From NCBI GenBank assembly GCA_043744375.1, contig JAYTUU010000035.1, positions 1 through 33,471 of the forward strand: a DNA stretch of 33,471 bases, in the 5' to 3' direction. Below are positions 15,084 to 22,540 of the stretch, in pieces. The stretch's first letter is position 1. Each line of letters starts with the position of its first letter. Position numbers and translations under genes: made by a program. The notes below the pieces were generated by a model. It ran no database searches. It was given only the letters and a program-made list of their open reading frames with translations, and was not told the DNA's origin. Source of the stretch: CAIYPH01 sp043744375 (GTDB lineage: Bacteria; Pseudomonadota; Alphaproteobacteria; Acetobacterales; Acetobacteraceae).

Positions 15084-15263
15084 GACCACTACAGCGTCTA
15101 CCTGCGCGTCGGGCGCCTCGCGCTTGCCGAAAAACGCGTCCCGCACGGTCACGTCGAGATCAACCCGTTCGTAAATCCCGACGACTCGGCCTACCTCGCG
15201 TTGCATCCGTTCGCGCGCGTTCCGACGCCGGTTCATGGCGATTTCATTGTCTGCGAGACCACA
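15084..15263 (+). pseudogene. Glutathione S-transferase N-terminal remnant
   Basis: In one plus-strand frame the 203-bp gap encodes sequence that reads like the thioredoxin-fold half of a GST: VGRLALAEKRVPHGHVEINP, then YLALHPFARVPTPVHGDFIV and CETT. The usual motif is VEINPF...YLALNPFGRVPVLVDGDFVLYET. The frame has no start of its own. The ATG at 15061 that overlaps the epoxide hydrolase stop is in a different frame, so a frameshift is implied. The C-terminal helical domain is absent, and the convergent NDUFAF6-like gene begins where it should be. I read it as a truncated, frameshifted pseudogene. Confidence 0.62.
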
Positions 15264-15267
15264 ACCC

Positions 15268-15960
15268 TCAAACCCAGCGGGTTAGCGCCGCCATCGTCAC
15301 CGCCAGGCGATCCCCCAAACCTCGCGGCCCCCACATGGTGCGGCGCAGGTCCCTTCGTGCCAGCACCCCCGGCAGCGCCGCCGCCATTGCATGCCGCGAA
15401 AATCGCCCGCCTCCGGCCGCCAAAGCCCGCCGCCCCTCCGCCACAACAAACCCGGTCGCGCCCCCGCGACGCACAACCCGCGCCGCGCCATACGCCACCG
15501 CGAGCGCCCGCAACCGCCCTCGCTCCGGCGCATCAGCGCCCAGGACCAATCCGGCCGCATCCCCCAGGGCGCCCTCCGTCTCCCCCAGCCAGGCCACCCA
15601 GTCGGCGCCATCCAACGCCTCCTCCACCTCGCGCTCCCGCCCGCTGATCATCGCCCGCAGCGGCGCCGCTGGGATCGCCCCCGCATCCAGCGCCTCGCCC
15701 AGCGGTCCGGCGACCTCATGGCGCCGGCGGGTGCCCTCCACCACCTCGCGCCACCATTGCAGGCGGATCAGCGCCATCATCGGCTCGCGCACCATCGTCC
15801 GGGCGCGGGCGATCTCGTGGTTGAAGGCGTAGAGCACGAGCAGTGCCTCCCGGCGTTCCGGCGGTGCGAACAGCGCGGTCAGGAAGCGGTCGGGGTCGGC
15901 GCGGCGCACCAAAGCGGCCGTTGGTGACAAGGCAGGCGGGGCGGACAATTCAGGGGTCAT
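15268..15960 (-). CDS. Squalene/phytoene synthase-fold protein, NDUFAF6-like
   Basis: A 230-residue all-helical protein of the squalene/phytoene synthase superfamily. The opening pattern RFLTALFAPPERREALLVLY, then AFNHEIARARTMVREPMMAL and IRLQWWREVV is that of the alphaproteobacterial and mitochondrial NDUFAF6 (Sicily) branch. The Asp-rich prenyl-diphosphate motif of true synthases (DxxxD) is replaced by NHEIARAR, so prenyl transfer is unlikely. A role in respiratory complex I assembly is inferred from the eukaryotic homologue. The ATG at 15960 is preferred over 16125, because the longer form adds an Arg/Cys-rich N-terminus that overlaps the sodB upstream region. It converges on the GST remnant. 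Confidence 0.78.
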   Translation of the reverse strand: MTPELSAPPALSPTAALVRRADPDRFLTALFAPPERREALLVLYAFNHEIARARTMVREPMMALIRLQWWREVVEGTRRRHEVAGPLGEALDAGAIPAAPLRAMISGREREVEEALDGADWVAWLGETEGALGDAAGLVLGADAPERGRLRALAVAYGAARVVRRGGATGFVVAEGRRALAAGGGRFSRHAMAAALPGVLARRDLRRTMWGPRGLGDRLAVTMAALTRWV

Positions 15961-16073
15961 CGGCGCGAGGTGGCAAAAACCGCGGCTGCGTGCAAGCTTG
16001 ACGCATCGCGGGGGCGGACATACCTCCTGCGCACGCCCACGCCTGCGAACACAACAGCCCGGAGCAAACGCCC

Positions 16074-16673
16074 ATGGCCTTCGAACTCCCCTCCCTCCCC
16101 TACTCCCACACCGCCCTCGCGGCACGCGGCATGTGCCAGGAGACGCTGGAACTGCATCACGGCAAGCATCACCAGGCTTATGTGACGGCGCTGAACGGCT
16201 TCGTGACCGCCAATGCCGCCTTGCAGGGCAAGACGCTCGAAGAGATCGTCAAGCTGTCGCATGGCGATACCAGCCTCGCCGGTGTGTTCAACAATGCCGG
16301 CCAGCATTGGAACCACATGATCTTCTGGCAGAACATGGCGCCGACCGGTGGCGCGATGCCCGGCAAGCTGGAAGCCAAGATCATTGCCGATTTCGGTTCG
16401 GTCGCGGCCTTCAAGGACGCCTTCAAGACCGCGGCCACCACGCAGTTCGGCTCCGGCTGGGCCTGGCTCGTCCTCGCCGCCGACGGCAAGCTGAAGACCG
16501 CCAAGACCCCGAACGGCTCGAACCCGCTGGCGACCGGCGAAGGCAAGGTGCTGCTCGGCTGCGACGTGTGGGAGCACAGCTACTATCTCGATTTCCGCAA
16601 CCGCCGGCCGGACTACGTCACCAACTGGCTCGATAACCTCGCCAACTATGAGTATGCCGCGTCGCAGCTCTGA
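16074..16673 (+). CDS. sodB: Superoxide dismutase, Fe/Mn type
   Basis: A 199-residue enzyme that dismutates superoxide to H2O2 and O2. All four metal ligands are present: His28 (ELHHGKHH), His81 (QHWNHMIFW), Asp164 and His168 (CDVWEHSYYLDF). Gln77 in NNAGQHWNH, the N-terminal-half glutamine position, and the overall pattern favour the iron type, but cambialistic use cannot be excluded. There is no signal peptide, so it is cytoplasmic. A GGAGCAA ribosome site precedes the ATG, and a weak promoter (TTGACG at 15998) may lie upstream. A strong hairpin terminator follows the stop. It is divergent from the NDUFAF6-like gene. Confidence 0.96.
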   Translation: MAFELPSLPYSHTALAARGMCQETLELHHGKHHQAYVTALNGFVTANAALQGKTLEEIVKLSHGDTSLAGVFNNAGQHWNHMIFWQNMAPTGGAMPGKLEAKIIADFGSVAAFKDAFKTAATTQFGSGWAWLVLAADGKLKTAKTPNGSNPLATGEGKVLLGCDVWEHSYYLDFRNRRPDYVTNWLDNLANYEYAASQL

Positions 16674-16694
16674 TCGCCGCCGCCTCGCCTCTGG

Positions 16695-16720
16695 AAGGGG
16701 CCCCTCGCGGGGCCCCTTTT
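16695..16720. terminator. Intrinsic terminator between sodB and yajC (bidirectional)
   Basis: AAGGGGCCCC (16695-16704), loop TCGC, and GGGGCCCCTT (16709-16718) form a 10-bp GC-rich stem followed by TTTT (T-run 16717-16720). It lies 22 bp after the sodB stop. The A-residues on the other side allow it to serve the convergent yajC, whose stop is at 16725. Confidence 0.88.
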
Positions 16721-16724
16721 CGTT

Positions 16725-17069
16725 TCAGCTCTTCGTCACCGGCTTGGTGTCATTCGCCGGCTTCGGATTGATCACCGAGGCAATCGTGTCGCGCAGCACG
16801 ATGATGCGCACGGTGTCGGCGATCTCGACCTCGATCTCGCTCTCCTTGTCCTTCGCCTTGGTCACCACGCCGACGATGCCGCCGCCGGTGACCACCTTGT
16901 CGCCGCGCTTGAGGGCGGTCAGCATCAGCTTCGCCTCCTTCTGGCGCTGCTGCTGCGGGCGGATCAGCAGGAAATAGAACACGGCGAAGATCAGGATCAG
17001 CGGCAGGAACTGGCCAGCGCTGCCCATCAGGCCGGCGATGTCCTGGGCATAGGCGGGAGAAATGAGCAT
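16725..17069 (-). CDS. yajC: Sec translocon accessory protein YajC
   Basis: A 114-residue single-pass membrane protein. The transmembrane helix (about residues 17-37, FLPLILIFAVFYFLLIRPQQ) ends in the hallmark IRPQQQRQKE, followed by the small cytoplasmic domain LKRGDKVVTGGGIVGVVTK. YajC associates with SecDF at the Sec translocon. It is usually followed by secD-secF, but here it runs into the sodB terminator and is a single-gene unit. It is divergent from the DUF815 ATPase gene, a neighbour I also know next to yajC in other Alphaproteobacteria. Confidence 0.95.
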   Translation of the reverse strand: MLISPAYAQDIAGLMGSAGQFLPLILIFAVFYFLLIRPQQQRQKEAKLMLTALKRGDKVVTGGGIVGVVTKAKDKESEIEVEIADTVRIIVLRDTIASVINPKPANDTKPVTKS

Positions 17070-17145
17070 GAAGGGCTTCCGGGTTGCGATGTTTCGGCCC
17101 GGACCATAGTTTCCGCCATCCCCGCGTCAAGCCGAAAGACCGCAC

Positions 17146-18003
17146 ATGATCGACCAACGCCTGCTTGAGACCGCACTTCGCATTGCCGAGGCCCTCGAAC
17201 GGATGGCGCCGCCACCGGCCGAGAGGGCCGATCTCACCACGGCGGACGCCTATGTCTGGCAACCGTCGCCGGCCAAACTCCTGCCGGTCATGGCCGTCAG
17301 CCGAGTCGGGATCGACCTGCTGCTCGGCATCGAGCGCGCCAAGGCGATCCTGCTGGAAAACACGCTGCGCTTCGCCCGCGGCTTCCCGGCCAACAACACG
17401 ATGCTCTGGGGCGCACGCGGAATGGGCAAGTCCTCGCTCGTCAAGGCCGCCCATGCCACGGCGCTGGCAGAAATTCCCGGCAGCCTGGTGCTGATCGAAA
17501 TCCACCGCGAGGATATTTCCTCGCTGCCCGACCTGCTGCGGCTGCTGCGCGGCGAGACGCGGCGCTGCCTGATCTTCTGCGACGATCTGTCGTTCGAGCG
17601 CGAGGACGCGGACTACAAGGCGCTCAAATCCGTGCTCGACGGCGGCATCGAAGGGCGGCCGGACAACGTGCTGTTCTATGCCACGTCGAATCGCCGCCAT
17701 CTGATGCCGCGCGACATGATCGAGAACGAGCGCAGCACGGCGATCAACCCGAACGAGGCGATCGAGGAAAAGGTGTCCCTGTCCGACCGCTTCGGCCTCT
17801 GGCTCGGCTTTCATCCGTGCGACCAGGACGTCTATTTCGCCATGATCGACGGTTACGCGGCGGCACTGGGGTTGCCGATCTCGCCGGAGGAATTGCGCGC
17901 CGGCGCGGTGGAATGGACGATGACGCGCGGCGCCCGGTCGGGGCGCGTGGCGTGGCAGTATGTGCAGGACGTCGCCGGGCGGCTGGGCGTGGCCGGGGGT
18001 TAG
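17146..18003 (+). CDS. DUF815 family AAA+ ATPase
   Basis: A 285-residue cytoplasmic P-loop ATPase. Walker A is GARGMGKS (residues 89-96), Walker B is CLIFCDDL (141-148), and sensor-like Asn/Arg residues follow in FYATSNRRHLMPRDM (about 180-194). The acidic IEEKVSLSDRFGLWLGFHPC segment is a family signature. The molecular role of DUF815 proteins is not established; the helical N-terminus suggests binding to a partner. Start and length are normal. Its stop runs into a 30-bp tandem repeat shared with the end of the convergent oxidoreductase. Confidence 0.9.
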   Translation: MIDQRLLETALRIAEALERMAPPPAERADLTTADAYVWQPSPAKLLPVMAVSRVGIDLLLGIERAKAILLENTLRFARGFPANNTMLWGARGMGKSSLVKAAHATALAEIPGSLVLIEIHREDISSLPDLLRLLRGETRRCLIFCDDLSFEREDADYKALKSVLDGGIEGRPDNVLFYATSNRRHLMPRDMIENERSTAINPNEAIEEKVSLSDRFGLWLGFHPCDQDVYFAMIDGYAAALGLPISPEELRAGAVEWTMTRGARSGRVAWQYVQDVAGRLGVAGG

Positions 18004-18011
18004 CGGGGCCG

Positions 18012-18071
18012 GGGGTTAGCGGGGCTAGGCGGGGAGCCGCAGGGGTTAGCGGGGCTAGGCGGGGAGCCGCA
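18012..18071. repeat. Two perfect 30-bp tandem repeats at convergent stop codons
   Basis: The 30-bp unit starting GGGGTTAGCGGGGCTAGG occupies 18012-18041 and again 18042-18071 without a mismatch. The second copy contains the stop codon and last codons of the convergent Gfo/Idh/MocA gene, so the duplication copied a former 3' end into the spacer. Confidence 0.95.
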
Positions 18072-19062
18072 CCGCCATCGCCTGTGCCTCCAGCGCGAGG
18101 CGGCAGACGTTCAGGGCGTGGGCCTGGATCATCGCCGTCTCGGTGCGGTCGCGCACGTCGTTGGAAAACCGGCGGAAGAACGTCAAGGGCCGGCCTTCGC
18201 AGTGGATGTAGCGGGTGCCTTTGGCGTCGGACATGAACAAATGGTCGGTGCCGGACCGGCCCTCGATGTCCAGGTTCTTGCGCAGTTCGATGGTGCCTTC
18301 GGTGCCCAGGATGGTCATCCGCCCGTCGCCCCAGGTCGGCAGGCCGTCCGGGGTGAACCAGTCGACGCGGATGGTGCCGGTGGCGCGTTCGCTGCGCAGC
18401 ATGATCTCGCCGAAATCCTCGAAGCCGCCGCCGACAACGTAATGGCCCACGCAGGCCATGGCGATTTCGGTCCGCTCGCTGCCGGTGAAGGCGATGAAGC
18501 TGTCGATCTGGTGGCAGGCGATGTCGACGAGGATGCCGCCATAGGTCGAGACGTCCCAGAACCAGGCCGGGCGCGTCGGGCGGTTCAGGCGGTGCGGGCC
18601 GAGGCCGGCGGTGTGGATGACGCGGCCGATGGCGCCGGCCTGCACGAGTTCCAGAGCGGCGGCACTCGCCGGGCTCTGCGCGCGCTCGCCGAAACAGACG
18701 GAGAAGATGCGCCCGGTTTCGGCGACGGCGCGCTCGATCTCGGCGAGCTGGGCGAAGCTGGTGATGCCCGGCTTGTCGACCATGACATCCTTGCCGCGCC
18801 GCATGGCCGCGACCGCAAGGGGCGCGCGCTCGCAGGGAACCGATGCGCTGACGATCACGTCGATAGTGGGATCGTCGAGCAGCCGGTCGCGCTCCGCCAC
18901 TTCCGGCAGATGCGGGAAGCGTTTGCGAAAGCCTTCGAGCACACCGGCATCCGTGGTGACCGGCCAGTAGCCGGCGCATTCCATACCGGCCGCGATCAGA
19001 TACTGCGTCAACTCGTAGATATGCCGATGATCGAGCCCGATCACGGCAAAACGTTGCGCCAT
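18055..19062 (-). CDS. Gfo/Idh/MocA family oxidoreductase
   Basis: A 335-residue NAD(P)-dependent dehydrogenase. The N-terminal Rossmann domain (about 1-120) starts FAVIGLDHRHIYEL, where the usual GxGxxG is degenerate, and contains the DKPG motif (VMVDKPGITS), whose Lys is the family catalytic residue. The C-terminal alpha/beta domain has WFWDVSTYGGILVDIACHQID, the GG-x6-H-x2-D pattern of the active site. Relatives oxidise sugars, inositols or sugar acids. It lies 13 bp after serS on the same strand, so it may be co-transcribed with it, although functional linkage is not obvious. In many relatives surE follows serS here, so this gene is an accessory substitution (inference). Confidence 0.87.
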   Translation of the reverse strand: MAQRFAVIGLDHRHIYELTQYLIAAGMECAGYWPVTTDAGVLEGFRKRFPHLPEVAERDRLLDDPTIDVIVSASVPCERAPLAVAAMRRGKDVMVDKPGITSFAQLAEIERAVAETGRIFSVCFGERAQSPASAAALELVQAGAIGRVIHTAGLGPHRLNRPTRPAWFWDVSTYGGILVDIACHQIDSFIAFTGSERTEIAMACVGHYVVGGGFEDFGEIMLRSERATGTIRVDWFTPDGLPTWGDGRMTILGTEGTIELRKNLDIEGRSGTDHLFMSDAKGTRYIHCEGRPLTFFRRFSNDVRDRTETAMIQAHALNVCRLALEAQAMAVRLPA

Positions 19063-19075
19063 CGTTGCCTCCTTT

Positions 19076-20347
19076 TCACGCCGCCGGAATGAGTTCCATT
19101 CCGCCCATGTATGGACGCAGCACGTCGGGGATGAGGATCGATCCGTCGGCCTGCTGGTAGTTCTCCATCACGGCGATCAGCGCCCGCCCGAGAGCCACGC
19201 CCGAGCCGTTCAGGGTGTGTACGAAACCGACCTTGCCGTCGGCCGCGCGGAAGCGCGCGTTCATTCGCCGGGCCTGGAAGTCGCGCGTATTCGAGCAGGA
19301 CGAAATCTCGCGCCAGGCTTGCTGGCCGGGCAGCCACACTTCGAGGTCGAAGGTGCGCACGGCGCCGAAGCCGGTATCCCCGGAGGAGAGGACGACGCGT
19401 CGATAGGGCAGGCCGAGGCGCTCCAGAACCCGCTCCGCGCAGCCGGTCATGCGCTCCTGCTCCTCGGCGCTGGCATCGGGATGCACGATGGAGACGAGCT
19501 CGCACTTGCGGAATTGGTGCTGCCGCAGCATGCCGCGCGTGTCCCGCCCGGCGGAACCCGCTTCGGAGCGGAAACATTCGGTGAGAGCCGTCAGGCGCAT
19601 CGGCAGCGCCTTTTCGGCGAGGATGGCGCCGGATACCGAGTTGGTCAGCGGGATTTCGGAGGTCGCGATGAGCCAGCGGCCGTCGGTTGTGCGGAACGAA
19701 TCCTCGGCGAATTTCGGCAACTGGTTGGTGCCGAACATCGCGGCGTCGTTGACCAGCAAAGGCACGATCGTTTCGGTGTAGCCGTGTTCCTCGGTGTGCA
19801 TGTTGAGCATGAACTGGCCGAGCGCGCGTTCCATCCGTGCCAGCGCGCCGCGCAGGATGGTGAACCGGCTGCCGGCGATCTTCACGGCCGTCTCGAAATC
19901 CATCAGCCCAAGCGCCTCGCCCAACTCGAAGTGCTGGCGCGGGGCGAAGTTGAGGTCGCGCGGGGCGCCGACCTGCTTGAGCACGATGTTGGCGGCCTCG
20001 TCCGGTCCATCAGGCACGTCGGCGTCCAGCGCGTTCGGCAGGGCGGCGAGGATATCGAAGATCTCCTTGTCCAAAGCTGCCGCAGATTGTTCCAGCACCG
20101 CCATTTCGTGGCGCAAAGCTGTCGCCTCCGCTTCGAGGGATGCGGTATCCGCGCCCTTGCGCTTGCCCTCGCCGACCTGTTTGGAGAGCGCGTTGCGCCG
20201 CGCCTGCTTGTCCTGCAGATCGGTCTGCGCGGCGCGGCGTGCGCCGTCCTTTTCGACGATGACGGCCGCCGCCGGCGGGAAGAAGCGCCGTGCGAGTTGC
20301 GCGTCGAACGCGGCCGGATCGGTCCTGATCGTTCTGACATCGTGCAT
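19076..20347 (-). CDS. serS: Serine--tRNA ligase
   Basis: A 423-residue class II aminoacyl-tRNA synthetase that charges tRNA(Ser). The N-terminal coiled-coil arm spans about residues 28-100 (LQDKQARRNALSKQVGEGKR). Motif 2 is visible in FRSEAGSAGRDTRGMLRQHQ with FRKCE, and motif 3 in SSCSNTRDFQARRMNARFR; TSEIPLTN contacts serine. The ATG at 20347 gives the canonical MHDVRTIR start, 4 bp after the stop of the small upstream remnant gene. It sits in the tatC-serS operon. Length and motifs are complete. Confidence 0.97.
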   Translation of the reverse strand: MHDVRTIRTDPAAFDAQLARRFFPPAAAVIVEKDGARRAAQTDLQDKQARRNALSKQVGEGKRKGADTASLEAEATALRHEMAVLEQSAAALDKEIFDILAALPNALDADVPDGPDEAANIVLKQVGAPRDLNFAPRQHFELGEALGLMDFETAVKIAGSRFTILRGALARMERALGQFMLNMHTEEHGYTETIVPLLVNDAAMFGTNQLPKFAEDSFRTTDGRWLIATSEIPLTNSVSGAILAEKALPMRLTALTECFRSEAGSAGRDTRGMLRQHQFRKCELVSIVHPDASAEEQERMTGCAERVLERLGLPYRRVVLSSGDTGFGAVRTFDLEVWLPGQQAWREISSCSNTRDFQARRMNARFRAADGKVGFVHTLNGSGVALGRALIAVMENYQQADGSILIPDVLRPYMGGMELIPAA

Positions 20348-20351
20348 CGTC

Positions 20352-20552
20352 TCAGCCCTTGCCCGCCGCGGCCCCAAGCCCCGCGGCCGGCCCCACGGTC
20401 GAGCAGGTCAGCAGCACGGCCTCGGCGCACGACAGCAGATCGGCGCGCACCACATGCGACAGGCCGAGATCGAGGCCCTGCGCCGCCGCTTCGAAAACGG
20501 CGATGTTGCTATCCACCGTATGCCGGCAGGCGATGTGCAGCGCGGGCTCCAT
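20352..20552 (-). pseudogene. Asp/Glu racemase-like remnant between tatC and serS
   Basis: A 66-codon open frame with an ATG 4 bp after the tatC stop and its own stop 4 bp before serS. The first half (HTVDSNIAVFEAAAQGLDL) resembles the N-terminus of Asp/Glu/hydantoin racemase-fold proteins, and LLTCSTVGPAA is the catalytic Cys loop of that family. In full-length relatives these parts are separated by some tens of residues; here they adjoin at SCAEAV. The remaining two thirds of the domain is missing. I interpret it as an eroded gene kept in frame inside the operon. A novel small protein is possible but less likely. The family call rests on recalled patterns. Confidence 0.5.
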
Positions 20553-20556
20553 GGTC

Positions 20557-21399
20557 TCACTCCTCGGCGGGTTTAGGCTCGACAATCGTTGCGGCGATAA
20601 TGGAGATTTCGTACAGCCCGATCAGCGGCACCGCAAGGCCGATCTGGGTGATCACGTCGGGCGGCGCCAGGATGGCGGCGATGACGAACATGCCGACATA
20701 GTCGTAGCGCCGGTATTTTTTCAGCCCTGCCGATGAAATAATGCCAACCTTGGCAAGCAACGACAGCGCCACCGGGAGCTGGAAGGCAATCCCGAAGGCG
20801 AGAATGAGCTTCATCACCAGATCAAGATACTCGCCGACTTTCGGCTGCAACTCGATCGGGAGGCCGTTGCCGGAGGCCGGCATTTCGAAGCTGATGAAGA
20901 ACTTCCACGCGACCGGGAAGATGAAGTAATAAGCCAGCGAGGCGCCAAGCAGGAACAGCACCGGGGTTGCCACCAGGAACGGCGCGATCGCCTTCTTCTC
21001 GCTGCGATACAGGCCAGGCGCGACGAACATCCACAGCTGCGTCGCCACCACCGGGAAAGAAATGAACGCCGCGCCGAAGAACGCCACTTTCAGGTAGGTG
21101 AAGAAGGCCTCCGTCAGGTTCGTATAGATCATCTTGCGAACCTCGCCGCTCTCGTTGAACACGTCGGCGAGCGGCTGGGCGAGGAACAGATAGATCTGCC
21201 CCGAAAAATAATAGCAAACAAAGAACGAAATCATGAAGCCGCCCAGCGACCACATCAGCCGCGTGCGCAGCTCGACGAGATGGTCGAGCAGCGGCATCGC
21301 TTTGTCGTCGATGATGTCTTCTTTTTCGGTGCCGATCTTGTCGGTGCCCGTCTTGTCGGTGCCGATCTTGTCAGTACCCGTCTTGTCAGTGCTGGCCAT
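20557..21399 (-). CDS. tatC: Sec-independent protein translocase TatC
   Basis: A 280-residue six-helix membrane protein, the receptor for twin-arginine signals. The signature MPLLDHLVELRTRLMWSLGG (about residues 35-54) at the first cytoplasmic segment and the helix pairs up to FAVPLIGLYEISIIAATIVE-type sequence are intact. The ATG at 21399 was chosen because it starts 9 bp after the tatB stop; the longer frame from 21510 runs into tatB. An odd feature is the N-terminal extension before the signature: residues 4-24 are five copies of a pentapeptide Thr-Asp-Lys-(Thr/Ile)-Gly, which is not part of the TatC fold. The window's own binding protein has a Tat signal and is a likely client. Confidence 0.95.
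   Translation of the reverse strand: MASTDKTGTDKIGTDKTGTDKIGTEKEDIIDDKAMPLLDHLVELRTRLMWSLGGFMISFFVCYYFSGQIYLFLAQPLADVFNESGEVRKMIYTNLTEAFFTYLKVAFFGAAFISFPVVATQLWMFVAPGLYRSEKKAIAPFLVATPVLFLLGASLAYYFIFPVAWKFFISFEMPASGNGLPIELQPKVGEYLDLVMKLILAFGIAFQLPVALSLLAKVGIISSAGLKKYRRYDYVGMFVIAAILAPPDVITQIGLAVPLIGLYEISIIAATIVEPKPAEE
21328..21390 (-). repeat. 15-bp in-frame repeats encoding TDK(T/I)G in the TatC N-terminus
   Basis: A 15-bp unit is repeated four times plus a partial copy, alternating ACG and ATC at the fourth codon, so the true period is 30 bp. It encodes a charged, probably disordered cytoplasmic tail ahead of helix 1. Confidence 0.9.
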
Positions 21400-21407
21400 G
21401 CTGCGCC

Positions 21408-21875
21408 TCAGTGTCGAACGACGTCGGGCGGAATGAAAGCCGGCGGCTCGGGAGCCTCGGCGATTTCCGGCGGAATGAAGGCGGGCGGACCAGGCTTGAA
21501 CGGTTCCCATTTCGGCGGCGGCGCGGCAACGGCCGCGGCACTCCCACCGCCCGATGCCCCCGAGCCGGTGCCGAACGCACTGTCGAGCGGGTTGCCCGAA
21601 AAGGTGTCGCGCAGCGTGCCATCGGCATCCACGGCCTTCTCGATCTCGCCCTTCAGGTCGAAGTTTCTGAGCTGGTTCAGCTGGTCCTTCACCCCGTCCA
21701 GATTGGCCTCGCGGACCATCTCATCGACATGGGTCTGGAACTCGCCCGCCATCTTGCGCGCCTTCTTGATCATGTTCGCCACGCCCTTGATGGCGACCGG
21801 CAAATCCTTCGGGCCAATCGCGATCAGCGCGACAACGCCGATCAACGCGACCGAGGACCAGGCAAAATCAAACAT
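21408..21875 (-). CDS. tatB: Twin-arginine translocase subunit TatB
   Basis: A 155-residue protein with one N-terminal transmembrane helix (about residues 5-20), the Gly-Pro hinge IGPKDLP, a long amphipathic helix (NMIKKARKMAGEFQTHVDEM) and a Pro/Ala-rich flexible tail with the repeats PAFIPPE and PAFIPPD. The helix length and tail fit TatB rather than TatA. It binds TatC and receives the signal peptide. The start is ATG 21875. tatC follows at 9 bp. No tatA gene lies in the 83-bp gap to scpB, where it is often found. Confidence 0.93.
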   Translation of the reverse strand: MFDFAWSSVALIGVVALIAIGPKDLPVAIKGVANMIKKARKMAGEFQTHVDEMVREANLDGVKDQLNQLRNFDLKGEIEKAVDADGTLRDTFSGNPLDSAFGTGSGASGGGSAAAVAAPPPKWEPFKPGPPAFIPPEIAEAPEPPAFIPPDVVRH

Positions 21876-21958
21876 GCGCCGCCACGTGCCTCACGCTCCC
21901 AACTCCAAGGCGCCTCTGCTAGCAGGAATCGCGGCGATGGGGAAACCGCGCGCGCGGC

Positions 21959-22540
21959 TCACTCCGGCATCTCCGGCGATACCGGAGCCGCTTCGACCGC
22001 GACCGGCGGCGGTTCCACGAGCAGATCCTCGCGGCGTGGCAACTGCGCGATCTCCGCGAGGCCGAATTGCGTCAGGAAGGCCGGTGTGGTGCCCCACATG
22101 GTCGGCCGCCCCGGCGTTTCCCGGCGGCCTTTCGGCGTGATCAGTCCGCCCTCCAGCAGCGCGTCCAGCGTCGATTGCGACAGCGTGGCGCCGCGGATTT
22201 CCTCGATTTCCGAGCGCGTCACCGGCTGGTGGTAGGCGACGATCGCCAGCGTCTCCATCGCGGCGCGCGGCAGCCGGCGCGGCACGCGGATGACGCGCTT
22301 CAGATGCGGCGCCAGATCGGCGGCGGTGCGAAACTGCCAGCCGCCGCCGACCTCGACCAACTCCACCCCGCGCCCGCCATAGCGCGCGGCCAGGGCGGCG
22401 ATCACTGCCTCCACGTCCGCGCCATCGGGCAGGGCCAGCGTCAATGCGCGGGCGGCCATGGGTGCCGCCGCGGCGAACACCATCGCCTCGGCAAGACGGA
22501 CGAGGCCCTCGAAATCCAGCGGCACGGCGCCTTCACTCAT
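21959..22540 (-). CDS. scpB: Segregation and condensation protein ScpB
   Basis: A 193-residue SMC-complex subunit made of two winged-helix domains. The hallmark ETLAIVAYHQPVTRSEIEEI (about residues 97-116) and the second-domain stretch GLITPKGRRETPGRPTMWGT (about 133-152) are present, followed by an acidic/Pro-rich tail. It dimerises and, with ScpA and SMC, organises the chromosome. The ATG at 22540 overlaps the scpA stop by 8 bp; the longer frame from 22570 would overlap more and adds no family sequence. Confidence 0.94.
   Translation of the reverse strand: MSEGAVPLDFEGLVRLAEAMVFAAAAPMAARALTLALPDGADVEAVIAALAARYGGRGVELVEVGGGWQFRTAADLAPHLKRVIRVPRRLPRAAMETLAIVAYHQPVTRSEIEEIRGATLSQSTLDALLEGGLITPKGRRETPGRPTMWGTTPAFLTQFGLAEIAQLPRREDLLVEPPPVAVEAAPVSPEMPE

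Noticed and set aside
16004..16026. sodB promoter with -10 TACCTC
   Set aside because: The -35-like TTGACG is fair, but the -10 match is poor, so it is mentioned only in the sodB entry.
19217..20701. 494-codon plus-strand open frame opposite serS/tatC
   Set aside because: It is antisense to serS, rich in Arg/Gly/Ala and without any family pattern. Long antisense frames are expected in codon-biased GC-rich genes.
20557..21510. Longer tatC start at 21510
   Set aside because: It would run well into tatB and adds an Arg/Ser-rich segment. The ATG at 21399 with 9-bp spacing is the natural start.
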